From NCBI GenBank assembly GCA_028820325.1, contig JAPPJO010000066.1, positions 1 to 46,486 of the forward strand: a DNA stretch of 46,486 nucleotides. The letters are read 5' to 3'. A model generated the notes under the pieces. That model was not told where the DNA came from, made no database searches, and saw only the letters and a list, made by a program, of their open reading frames with translations. A program made the translations under genes and the position numbers. Source of the stretch: Gammaproteobacteria bacterium (GTDB lineage Bacteria > Gemmatimonadota > Gemmatimonadetes > Longimicrobiales > Gaopeijiaceae). This document shows, piece after piece, positions 33,810 to 41,822 of the stretch; the first letter of the stretch is position 1, and the number at the start of each line of letters is the position of its first letter.

Positions 33810-34642
33810 GCGCCGAGATCGGGCCGAACGCAAAGGCCGATGACCGCATTCCGTTTCGGGCCGTCGCGTTCTTCGGTTCCCTCATGGCGGGCATCGTACT
33901 CGTGGGGGTGCTCTCCTACGTGTTTCCGGCGGGAGACGACAGCGTCGCCGCCGACCTGCTGATCGACCGCAACACCAACATCTTCCCGTATCCGTTCACC
34001 ATCCAGAACATCATGTGGCTCGCCTTCTGCGTTGCGGCCGGCGAGCTGGTGGTCCGTCACCTGGCGGGGCAACGGGAGCGAAATCAGATGTTGCTCGGAT
34101 TGCTGCCGGAGGAGGACAACACGGTCCTTCGGCAGGCCGACCTGGCTCCGATTCTGCGGCGGGTGCACCAGTCCGACCCGGAACGCCGGCACGTACTCCA
34201 GCGGCTGCTGACGGGCGCGCTTCTTCAGTTCCGAAGCAGCGGTTCCATCGATCAGGTGCATTCGACCATCAACCTGTCGCTCGAGCTGTACCAGCACGAG
34301 GTCGAGATGCGGTACAACATGCTCCGCTACGTCGTCTGGCTCATTCCGACGCTCGGGTTCATGGGCACGGTGCTGGGGATCGCGTTCGCCATGCGTTCGG
34401 CGGGGATCATGTTCGCGGGGGCAGGCATCACCGGGGTCGGAATGGGGCCCGAGATGATGCAGCAGATCACCGGCGATCTGGGGGTGGCCTTCTACACGAC
34501 GCTGCTCGCCCTCCTTCAGTCGGCGGTGCTGATGTTCGCGTTGCATGTGTTACAGGAGCGCGAGGAAGGCGCGCTCAACCAGGTGGGCCAGTACTGCCTG
34601 CTCAACCTGGTCACGCGGTTGCGGGAAGAAGGGAGGACATAG
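33806..34642 (+). CDS. MotA/TolQ/ExbB-family proton channel protein
   Basis: This 278-residue protein has four predicted membrane segments (about 19-39, 66-86, 172-195, 225-248). The last two carry the family signature: PTLGFMGTVLGIAFAMR and LGVAFYTTLLALLQSAV. In known members (MotA, TolQ, ExbB, ZorA) a pentamer of such subunits surrounds two copies of a one-span partner and uses proton flow to drive motion. The one-span partner here is likely the next gene, three bases downstream. The start overlaps the stop of the wall-binding gene (ATGA), so they are translationally coupled. It lacks the long cytoplasmic tail of ZorA. No biopolymer import genes are nearby, so an ExbB transport role is less likely. 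Confidence 0.85.
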   Translation: MSAEIGPNAKADDRIPFRAVAFFGSLMAGIVLVGVLSYVFPAGDDSVAADLLIDRNTNIFPYPFTIQNIMWLAFCVAAGELVVRHLAGQRERNQMLLGLLPEEDNTVLRQADLAPILRRVHQSDPERRHVLQRLLTGALLQFRSSGSIDQVHSTINLSLELYQHEVEMRYNMLRYVVWLIPTLGFMGTVLGIAFAMRSAGIMFAGAGITGVGMGPEMMQQITGDLGVAFYTTLLALLQSAVLMFALHVLQEREEGALNQVGQYCLLNLVTRLREEGRT

Positions 34643-34645
34643 GCG

Positions 34646-35635
34646 ATGAAACGACGGAATCGGGAACTCAGCGTCTTCGGAATGTCGTCCCTCGACCTGT
34701 TTGCGTCGGCGCTCGGCGCCTTCATTCTCATTTCGGTCATCATCTTCCCCTACATCACCGGCGCTTCGCAGACGACTGCGCCCACCGCCTCGCCGCCGCC
34801 GCCCCAGGTGGTCGCCGCGGCCCCGACAACCGAGGCGCCGGCGTGCCCCGTTTGCCCCTCCCTGGCGTCGATCACGGCCCCCGAGCCGCTGTCGTGTCCG
34901 GTTTGCCCGACGGTACCGGCCACGGAGCCGATGGAGTGCCCGGTTCAGGCTCCCCTGCAGTGTCCGATCTGTCCGACGCCGGACCCATCGGCCGAGGCGC
35001 TCGTGTGCCCGGCGGCTCCACCCGCCATGTACCAGTTTCCCCACCTGGACCTGATCATCGTGTTGGACGTGACCAGCAGCATGGGTCGGCAGGTGGCGTC
35101 GCTCAAGACGGAGGTCGGACAGTTGAGCGACCTGCTGAGCCAGCTATCGCCCAGCCTGGGCATCGGCATGGTCGCCTTCGGAGACAGGTCCTGGGAGCGG
35201 CCGCTGACCATCTTTCCGCTGCGCCAGATCTCTGGACCGACGCTCAATCGAGCCGCGTTTCGCGGCTTCGTGAACGGTCTCAACGTGATGATGGGCCTGG
35301 GAGGCGGGATGAACCTCGATCCCCAGGAAGCCTTCTTGCAGGCGCTCACGGAGGCGACCCGGATGCCGGCACGGCCGGAGGCTCAGCGCCGCGTGATCGT
35401 CATGGTGACGGACTACCCGGCCTACCCGGAAGAAGTCAACGCGTCCATCGCGACCGCGGCCAACGTCGCCCAACAGAGCGGCCACCAGGTCTCGACCGTC
35501 TATATCAACACCACGGGCGCGCCGAATGCCGAGGCGGAAGCGTTTCTGCAGAGCGTGGCCGCGGCAGGCGGAGGGCAGTACGTGCGGGACGTGGGGGGAT
35601 CGCTGACAGTGAATCTGCTGCTGTCGCTGCTGTAG
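34646..35635 (+). CDS. Single-span membrane vWA protein with cysteine-rich stalk, channel partner
   Basis: This 329-residue protein has one membrane segment near the N-terminus (SLDLFASALGAFILISVIIF, 15-34), placed as in MotB/ExbD-type partners. It has a Pro-rich stalk with eight cysteines at 67, 70, 84, 87, 98, 106, 109 and 121 (CPVCP, CPVCP, CPICP motifs), then a von Willebrand A domain to the end. The metal site reads DVTSSM (Asp141, Thr143, Ser145), with VTDYP later. No cysteine lies outside the stalk. The channel gene ends three bases upstream. By analogy this is the rotor or stator-plug subunit whose periplasmic part is a vWA domain rather than OmpA-like. That combination is unusual, and the role of the cysteines is unknown. 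Confidence 0.82.
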   Translation: MKRRNRELSVFGMSSLDLFASALGAFILISVIIFPYITGASQTTAPTASPPPPQVVAAAPTTEAPACPVCPSLASITAPEPLSCPVCPTVPATEPMECPVQAPLQCPICPTPDPSAEALVCPAAPPAMYQFPHLDLIIVLDVTSSMGRQVASLKTEVGQLSDLLSQLSPSLGIGMVAFGDRSWERPLTIFPLRQISGPTLNRAAFRGFVNGLNVMMGLGGGMNLDPQEAFLQALTEATRMPARPEAQRRVIVMVTDYPAYPEEVNASIATAANVAQQSGHQVSTVYINTTGAPNAEAEAFLQSVAAAGGGQYVRDVGGSLTVNLLLSLL

Positions 35636-36721
35636 GTGTTTAGCGGCCGAGCCCCGCGAGCCCCGGGATGTCCAGCCCGCTGGACGATTCTCCTCTGGCC
35701 AGCGCTTCTCGCGCTCACCTGGCCCCACGCGCTCCAGGCCCAGAACGACGAGCGCATCCTGCTCGCAGCCTGCATCGGCGAGCCGGGGAGCGGCGACACC
35801 CACGTCTCCGGCATCGTTACGAATTCGGTTACCGGATCCCCGCTAACGGGTGCGCGCATCGAGGCGGTGTCGTCCGGCGGCACGGTCCTCACCGAGACGC
35901 ACGCGCAGATCGGCGGAGAGTACCGCCTGTGCAAGCTGCCGTCCACGAGGGGACTGACGCTGCGCGCCATCTTCGGCACCAACGAAGGTGTACCGGTGCC
36001 CATCCCCGGTCCCGGCCCGCAGTTCATGGATTTGACGGTCCCGGTCTCCGACCCGGTCACCATCATGGGCACGGTGCTGGACAACGCCACTCAGCAGCCG
36101 CTGGAGGGGGTGTGGGTGGCTCTCTCCGGCACCCGCTTCTCCACCGTCACCAACGCCGAAGGCAAGTTCAGCTTCCTCGATGTCCCGCCCGGGAACCATG
36201 TGTTGGAGTCCAACCAGATAGGGTACGCCTTCCGCGCGGACTCGCTCACTTTTCTCCGACACGCGCTCGGACTGCGCATCGCGCTCTCCGAACAGGCAAT
36301 CCCGCTGAACCCGATCACGGTCACCGGAACGCGCGACCGGAATGCCCTCCGCGACGCGGAGATCGCGCGAATCGGGAATCCCTTCGCCAGCCGGTTCGAG
36401 GGGATCACGCCGTCGGAAGTGGATGAAATGCGGCCACAAGCTGTCGATGCCCTTTATCTGATCGAGCATATGATACCGAGCATCAGGATCGTCTACGGGC
36501 GAGGGGCGCCTTGCGTGGAGCGGACTCGATGAAGGAATACTCGAGGATGCCAACAAATCGCCGTGTACGTGGACGATATACATATGCCCGATCCAGGTGA
36601 CCTCCGGTCTCTCGTGTTACCGAGCGATATCTCTCACATGCAGTTCATGCCCCCGCTTGACGCGCTTGCTCGCTATGGACGCACGGCCGAGAACGGCGTG
36701 TTGTTGATCTATACCCGGTAG
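35636..36721 (+). pseudogene. Secreted carboxypeptidase-regulatory/TonB-plug-like protein with in-frame TGA
   Basis: GTG 35636 directly follows the vWA stop. A signal peptide (ILLWPALLALTWPHALQAQ) leads to two carboxypeptidase-regulatory-like domains (about 45-125 and 135-215) and a TonB-receptor plug-like domain (ITVTGTRDRNALRDAEI). At 36530-36532 a TGA interrupts the frame. In the same frame the plug then continues (VYVDDIHMPDPGDLRS) and ends ENGVLLIYTR-TAG at 36719-36721, the normal end of a plug. A nonsense mutation (CGA to TGA would do it) or a base error fits. There is no beta-barrel, so even when whole it is a plug-only secreted protein of about 361 residues. As the last gene of the operon it may contact the outer membrane. 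Confidence 0.7.
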
Positions 36722-36751
36722 GGGCTCCAGGCATTCACCCTTTCGGAGTCA

Positions 36752-37081
36752 TCACTCCTGGGTGGCGAGCAGGGACGGGAAATCGGGGTCGATCACACCG
36801 CGCAACTCAACTCTCAACGTCATCAGGTCGCGGTGGATCGCATCGGTCTTGCACTCCAGGCGATCCAATCGCTTCTCGATCGGCTGAAGTTCCTCCCGAA
36901 ACATCGGCCGAACTTCTTCCTGAATCAGAGGTCGAACTTCCTCCCGGATGATCGGCCGAACTTCCTCCTGAATGATCGGCCGAACCTCCTCGCGGATGAT
37001 CGGCCGAACTTCTTCCCGAATCATCGGCGGCACTTCTTCCCGGATCACCCGCCTGATCGCCTCGAGAGCCTTTTCGTCCAC
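36752..37081 (-). CDS. Small helical protein built of eight-residue REEVRPII repeats
   Basis: This 109-residue protein consists mostly of tandem octads such as REEVRPII (about seven units), then a heptad coiled coil (LQPIEKRLDRLECKTD). I chose GTG 37081 because GGGGAG lies seven bases upstream; an open frame extends further but without a good start signal. The DNA under the repeats is a 24-base tandem repeat. It lies 141 bases after the stop of the hybrid kinase on the same strand and may be its third partner in expression. The 7485-9818 copy has no such gene. I do not recognise a family; a structural or oligomerisation role is possible. Confidence 0.6.
   Translation of the reverse strand: MDEKALEAIRRVIREEVPPMIREEVRPIIREEVRPIIQEEVRPIIREEVRPLIQEEVRPMFREELQPIEKRLDRLECKTDAIHRDLMTLRVELRGVIDPDFPSLLATQE
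36889..37052. repeat. 24-base tandem repeats inside the REEVRPII gene
   Basis: About seven degenerate units of GATCGGCCGAACTTCCTCC-type sequence repeat with a 24-base period. They keep the reading frame, so unit number can vary without frameshift. There are no spacers of the kind CRISPR arrays have. Confidence 0.65.
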
Positions 37082-37222
37082 CTTTTTTCTCCCCTTGGCC
37101 GCGTCGTCGCGTTCCCCGAATCTGGCGCGCAACGCCCGAAACCGCCACGGAACGGGGCCGGCAGCGCAGCGCCCGTGAATCTCGCCGTTGCAACCGGGCG
37201 AGACCATGGTGAAATGAGTCCG

Positions 37223-39535
37223 CTAGCCGCCCATGCGGTAGCCGACCCCGCGCTCGGTCAGGATGTAGGTCGGGTTGGCCGCGTCGTCGCCGAGTTTCTG
37301 GCGGAGCTTCTTCGCAAAGGTGCGCACCGGGCCCGGGTTGCCCCCGCCGCGCCGGCCCCACACCTGGCGCAGCAGCCGGTTGTAGGTGACCACTCGCCCG
37401 GCGTTGCGCGACAGCACGCGCAGCAGCTCGTACTCCGTCGCGGTCAGCTTGACCTCGCGGCCTGCCATGGTGACCCGGCGCTGGTCGTATTCGATGTTGA
37501 GTTGGTCCAGTACGAAGGGCGTGGGCTGGGCCTGCCGGCGCAGCGCCGCCCGGACCCTGGCCACGAGTTCCGTCGGCGAAAAGGGCTTGACGATGTAGTC
37601 GGCCGCCCCGAGTTCAAGCGCCTTCGCGATGGTCTCGTCCCTGCGGTAGCCGGAGATGAAGATGACCGGCAGGTCGGCGAGCTCCGAGGTCCGCTCCATC
37701 AATTCGATGCCGTCCGTGCCGGGAAGGATCAGGTCGAGAAGCACAAGGTCGGGCTGCTCGGTCAGGATCAGGTGCGACAGCTCCTGCGGGTCGCCCGTCA
37801 TCACCGCGGCGTAGCCGGCCGTTGCCAGACCGTCGCGGACGAAGCGCAGCATCAGCGGGTCGTCGTCGACCACGAGTACGCGCGTGGACTCGTGTCGCTC
37901 GGAGGCCGGCCGCCTGTAGCTGTCTCGGGAATCGGCCGTCGCGTCCCCGGCCACCGGGAGGGTGAAGGTGAAGCGCGCGCCCATGCCCGGGCCTCCGCTT
38001 TCGGCGCGAATCCGTCCGCCATGTGCTTCCACGATGCCTTTGCAGATCGCCAGCCCCAGCCCGGTGCCTCCGGCAAGGCCGACGCGCTTCTGGAAGAGGT
38101 GCGGGAGCCGCTCGGGCGCGATCCCCCGTCCCTCGTCCGAGACCGATACCGAGAGGTGCGTGCCGTCGCGCGCCGCCTCCACCCGGATCGGCGACGACTC
38201 CGGGGCGTACCGCCCCGCGTTGGCGAAGAGATTGATGAGCACCTGTACGATGCGCTCGGGGTCGGCCATCGCCCGCGGAAGGTCCGGCGGAAGGTCGATG
38301 AGGACCGGGTGCCGGCCTCCACCGCTCAAGAAGGTGGTCCGGGCCTGATCCACGAGCGAGGCCACGTTGGAGGGCTCGGGTGCTACGGTGAGCGTGCCTG
38401 CCTCGATGCTTCCCGCGTCCAGCAGGTTCGCGATGAGGCCCCTCATGTGGTTGGCCTGGCCGTTGATGAGGCGGAAGAACTGCAGCATCTCGGCCCGGGA
38501 CGGGACCGGAGAGGCCTCGAGCACGGTTGCGGCCGAACCCTTGATGGAGGTGAGCGGGGCGCGGAGCTCGTGGCTCACCATGCTGAGGAAGTCCGCCCGC
38601 TGCCGCTCCAGTTCGTCGAGCGGCGCCAGATCCTGCAACGTGACCACGACCGAGACGACCTCCCCCGACTCGGAATGGATCGGGGTCGCGTTGACGAGCG
38701 TCCGCACGCTCCGGCCGTCGGGCACTGAAAGCTCGATCTCTTCGGCGCGCGTCGTCCTGGCGCCCTCGAGCTGCCGGGCCAGCGGGAGCTCCGCGAGCGA
38801 GTACTCCCGCCCGTCGGCGTGCCGGCACGTCATCACCTCCAGGAGCTGCTCCGGCGGACAGCCCGGGGTGCGGATCTGCTCGCCGATCCGCTGCGCTTCC
38901 CGGTTCAGCGACATCACACGCCCCGTCTTTGCGTCGAACACCGCCACGCCCACCGGCGTGGTTTCCACCAGGGCCTCCAGGTCGGCGCGGGCCCGCTCGA
39001 CATCGCGGTGGGTGCGGGCATTCGCGATCGCCGTGGCCGCCTGCGAGGCGAAGAGGGTGAGAATCTCCTCGTCTTCGGCCGTGAACGCCTCGCCGTTTCT
39101 CTTCTCCCCGAGGAAGAAGTGACCGAGATGCTCGCCCCGGTGGTGCATCGGCGCTCCCTGAATCGTCCTCGGAATCCACGGCGTCGGGTGGAAACCGCGC
39201 GACCGGAGGTGACCGGGGAAGTCGGAAAGCCGAAATGGCTCCAGATGGTCCCGAAGATGCTCGAAGAGCCGCAGCCCATCGGGCCACGCCGTCATCGTCC
39301 TCTGCTTGTCGAGAGCGAAGCCGGAGGTCAGGAAGTCCCGAAGCTGCCCCTGCTTGTCGACGGTCGTGATGACGCCCAGGCGCGCGGCGGTCAGCGCGCG
39401 GGCGCTATCGACGACCTCCTGCAGCACGTTGGCCAGGTCGAGGCTTGAGTTGATGCGCAGGACGGCACTGCTGAGCCGAACGAACCGGTCCCGCAATTCC
39501 CTGTTCCGGCGTCTGAGTTCGTTGACATCATTCAC
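37223..39535 (-). CDS. Histidine kinase fused to receiver and OmpR-type DNA-binding domain, copy 2
   Basis: This 770-residue paralogue of the 7485-9818 product is nearly collinear: GAF-like, PAS-like, HisKA (SHELR, His322), HATPase (GTGLGLA), receiver (VVDDDP, VLLDLILPG with Asp601, VKPFSP) and a winged helix ending GVGYRM. All catalytic residues are kept. Differences cluster in the PAS-like part (KTGRVMSLNREAQRIGEQ) and the receiver. It starts at ATG 39535 and is divergent from the broken P450 across a conserved 95-base spacer. Since the P450 here is defective while the kinase is intact, the kinase is probably kept for another output, or it cross-regulates copy 1. Confidence 0.9.
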   Translation of the reverse strand: MNDVNELRRRNRELRDRFVRLSSAVLRINSSLDLANVLQEVVDSARALTAARLGVITTVDKQGQLRDFLTSGFALDKQRTMTAWPDGLRLFEHLRDHLEPFRLSDFPGHLRSRGFHPTPWIPRTIQGAPMHHRGEHLGHFFLGEKRNGEAFTAEDEEILTLFASQAATAIANARTHRDVERARADLEALVETTPVGVAVFDAKTGRVMSLNREAQRIGEQIRTPGCPPEQLLEVMTCRHADGREYSLAELPLARQLEGARTTRAEEIELSVPDGRSVRTLVNATPIHSESGEVVSVVVTLQDLAPLDELERQRADFLSMVSHELRAPLTSIKGSAATVLEASPVPSRAEMLQFFRLINGQANHMRGLIANLLDAGSIEAGTLTVAPEPSNVASLVDQARTTFLSGGGRHPVLIDLPPDLPRAMADPERIVQVLINLFANAGRYAPESSPIRVEAARDGTHLSVSVSDEGRGIAPERLPHLFQKRVGLAGGTGLGLAICKGIVEAHGGRIRAESGGPGMGARFTFTLPVAGDATADSRDSYRRPASERHESTRVLVVDDDPLMLRFVRDGLATAGYAAVMTGDPQELSHLILTEQPDLVLLDLILPGTDGIELMERTSELADLPVIFISGYRRDETIAKALELGAADYIVKPFSPTELVARVRAALRRQAQPTPFVLDQLNIEYDQRRVTMAGREVKLTATEYELLRVLSRNAGRVVTYNRLLRQVWGRRGGGNPGPVRTFAKKLRQKLGDDAANPTYILTERGVGYRMGG

Positions 39536-39630
39536 GCGGCGTCTCCCTCTCCCACATAAGACATGAAATCAACATAAAATTAATACATCTGTACACGTTT
39601 TAAACATATCAATTCCTCTAGATTAGAGGA
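39536..39630. promoter_or_regulatory. Divergent promoter with perfect inverted repeat at the P450 start, copy 2
   Basis: This spacer aligns with 9819-9914. The inverted repeat spans 39612-39632 (ATTCCTCTA, spacer GAT, TAGAGGAAT), nine perfect pairs running into the ATG at 39631. Compared with copy 1, two changes in the arms keep or improve pairing. TGTACACG and TAAACA elements are also kept. Confidence 0.62.
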
Positions 39631-40486
39631 ATGTTCCGAGTTCCCCACGCGGTACAATCGGCGGTTGCCGGCGCGCTGGTCCTGCCCGAGCGCTGGAAGC
39701 ACGGGATTGCATACAACCCGCTCTCACCCCGGACCGTGCGGGATCCGTACCCCGCCCTGGCGGCCCTCCGCGCCAGGGCGCCGGTGCACCGCAGCCGATT
39801 GTTGAACGCCTGGGTGTTCACGCGCCATGCCGATGTGGAGCTCATCCTGCGCGACCACCGACGCTTCGGCAACGACCCGCGCGAGGACACGCTCTCGCCC
39901 CTTCAGCGCGTCATGCTGTCGCCCGCGCACGAGTTCTCGATGCTGGTTCTGGACCCGCCGGACCACACGCGGCTCCGAGCTCGCGTCCGCGACGCATTCG
40001 CCCCCCAGGCGGGCAACGCGCTCGAATCACGCATCCGCGGTACAATCGGGACACTGCTGGACGACATTGGCGACCTGTCTTCGTTCGATCTGATGGCGGC
40101 CGTGGCGCGCCCCCTGCCCCTGATGGTCATCGCCGGCGTACTGGGCCTTCCGACGGGTGCTCGTCGACTGCGAGGTAAACGGCTCTCCGTTGCGGAAGCG
40201 CGACAACGTCGTCGCTCTTACGGGGGCCACCAACCGGGATCCGGAAGTGTTCGAGAATCCGGACCGGCTCGACCTCGGGCGCGACCCGCGCGCCCACCTG
40301 TCGTTCGGGAGCGGGATTCACTACTGCCTGGGCGCTCCGCTCGCCCGCCTGCAGGGGCGCATCGCAATCGAGATGCTGCTCGAGCGGTTCCGGTCGATCC
40401 GCCTGCTTGGGGACCGTCCGCGTTATCGCCCGAGCGTCATTCTGCGGGGGCCCGAGTCCCTGCAGGTGCGCTGCCTCAGGGCGTGA
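39631..40486 (+). pseudogene. Cytochrome P450 with internal deletion (broken copy 2)
   Basis: The first 173 or so residues match the intact P450 (PERWKHGIAYNPLSPRTV). At about 40150 the sequence jumps from GLP to VDCEVNGSPLRKRDNVV in another frame, skipping about 0.4 kb relative to copy 1. Lost are the I-helix AGSETT motif and the ExxR helix, both needed for catalysis. The haem loop FGSGIHYCLGAPLARLQG survives, ending at TGA 40486. The shift also leaves the 5' half in frame with the LuxR gene downstream, giving a long chimeric open frame with a nonsense middle. Enzyme activity is very unlikely. An assembly deletion should be excluded. Confidence 0.82.
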
Positions 40487-40536
40487 GGACGAGCGCATCG
40501 ACGTCGGACCAGCCACTTGTGACGCAGGGAGGCGAG

Positions 40537-41688
40537 ATGGCTTCGCAAGATCAGTTCGAGCGTGTCCTGGAGAAGCTGTATCAGGCGGCGCTGCAGGATG
40601 CCGACTGGGTCTCGGGGGCCGCCATCATCCATGAAATGGTCCGTACAAACGGCCATAGCCTGACGTTCGTGGATCTCGGTTCGGGGGCGGAGCCCGAAAT
40701 CTACCTGTCCGAGTTCTTCGTAGGCAGCGAGCGCAGAGACGATCTTCAGCAGCAGTACTTTCACGACTACTACTGGCGCGACGAGGCAATTCCGCGGCTA
40801 TACGGACTTCGCGATCGCGAGTTGGTCCACAGGTCCCATCTCTATTCCGACGAGGAGAAGAGAACGTCCGCCACATACAACGAGTTTCGGCGCGTCCACA
40901 AGACGCAGGACGGGCTGTTCATGGCGCTCGACGGAGGGAACGGGCTGGCGGTTGTCCTGTCCTTCGGCGACTCCACCGAGCGCGAAGGCTGGGGGCACGA
41001 TCAGATCCGGCTCATCAGGCGTCTCGCGCCTCACATACGTCAGATCGCCCGCGTGCGACGCGCGATGGCGGACGCCGGGGCGCTGGGCGCATCACTTGCC
41101 GAGCTACTCGAGAACCGGCAATCGGGGTTCATGCAGCTCGATCGCCGAGGGCGCATCCTGGAGGCGAATGAACCGGCCCGGGAAATCCTGCTGAAACGCG
41201 ATGGTCTCTGCGACGAGGATGGCGTGCTGGCTGCCCGCATCAAGGACGAGGACGCGCAGTTGAAGCGCTTGTTGGCGCGGGCTCTACCTCCGTACCGCGT
41301 TCATGGCTCCGGCGGCTGGATGAAGGTCACGCGCAGGAAGGTCAAAGCTCCGCTGATCGTGGAAGTCCATCCGGTTCGGAGGATGGGCGCGGGCCACCGG
41401 GTCCTGGCGGTCGGCGCGCTGGTGCTCGTTGTCGACCCGGCAAGGCGACCCCGGGTCGATCCGGAGCTGGCCGCCGAGGTGCTGGGGCTGACGCGCACTG
41501 AGGCGCGCGTGGCCGTGGCACTGGCGGCCGGCCGGACCATAGCCGACATCGCGGGCGCGCAGGGTTGCGCGCAGAGCACCGTGCGCATGCACCTCAAGCG
41601 GGTGTACCGCAAGCAGGGGATTCACAAGCAAACCGAGCTCGTGCGACGGATCATGTCGCTGGAAGGCTTGCGAGGCTCGTCCCGCTAA
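40537..41688 (+). CDS. LuxR-family transcriptional regulator with sensory N-terminus, copy 2
   Basis: This 383-residue paralogue of the 11193-12326 product has the same layout: a sensory domain (YFHDYYWRDEAIPRLYGL, HRSHLYSDEE), a PAS-like segment (SGFMQLDRRGRILEANEPAR) and a LuxR helix-turn-helix (LTRTEARVAVALAAGRTIAD, VRMHLKRVYRKQG). ATG 40537 follows GGGAGG at good spacing. The frame is also open upstream through the broken P450, but the RBS and the paralogue's start fix this start. It appears fully functional although its operon partner is dead, so its target or signal is probably independent of that P450. Confidence 0.87.
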   Translation: MASQDQFERVLEKLYQAALQDADWVSGAAIIHEMVRTNGHSLTFVDLGSGAEPEIYLSEFFVGSERRDDLQQQYFHDYYWRDEAIPRLYGLRDRELVHRSHLYSDEEKRTSATYNEFRRVHKTQDGLFMALDGGNGLAVVLSFGDSTEREGWGHDQIRLIRRLAPHIRQIARVRRAMADAGALGASLAELLENRQSGFMQLDRRGRILEANEPAREILLKRDGLCDEDGVLAARIKDEDAQLKRLLARALPPYRVHGSGGWMKVTRRKVKAPLIVEVHPVRRMGAGHRVLAVGALVLVVDPARRPRVDPELAAEVLGLTRTEARVAVALAAGRTIADIAGAQGCAQSTVRMHLKRVYRKQGIHKQTELVRRIMSLEGLRGSSR

Positions 41689-41822
41689 CCGGCGGCGGGA
41701 GACCGGGCGGGGTTCCCAAAACAGGGAATGGCGGGGCTGCACCTGCCCTTCACATGCTCGTTGAACGGAAGGCCGCGATCGCGGGCGGCAAGTCTTCCCT
41801 CGGCAACGATGTCATCAGGACC

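Noticed and set aside
33806..35635. Zorya anti-phage system
   Set aside because: The channel resembles ZorA only in its core; the partner has a vWA domain instead of the OmpA-like domain of ZorB, and no ZorC/D/E genes follow.
36889..37052. CRISPR-like periodic repeats
   Set aside because: The 24-base units abut without unique spacers and encode a protein repeat.
36833..38728. 631-codon open frame antisense to kinase copy 2
   Set aside because: It is a shadow of the kinase; a similar one lies over kinase copy 1, so the conservation comes from the coding strand.
39631..41688. Single 685-codon frame joining P450 and LuxR
   Set aside because: The middle is a frameshifted reading of P450 sequence, and the LuxR gene has its own ribosome binding site; it is an accident of the deletion, not a designed fusion.
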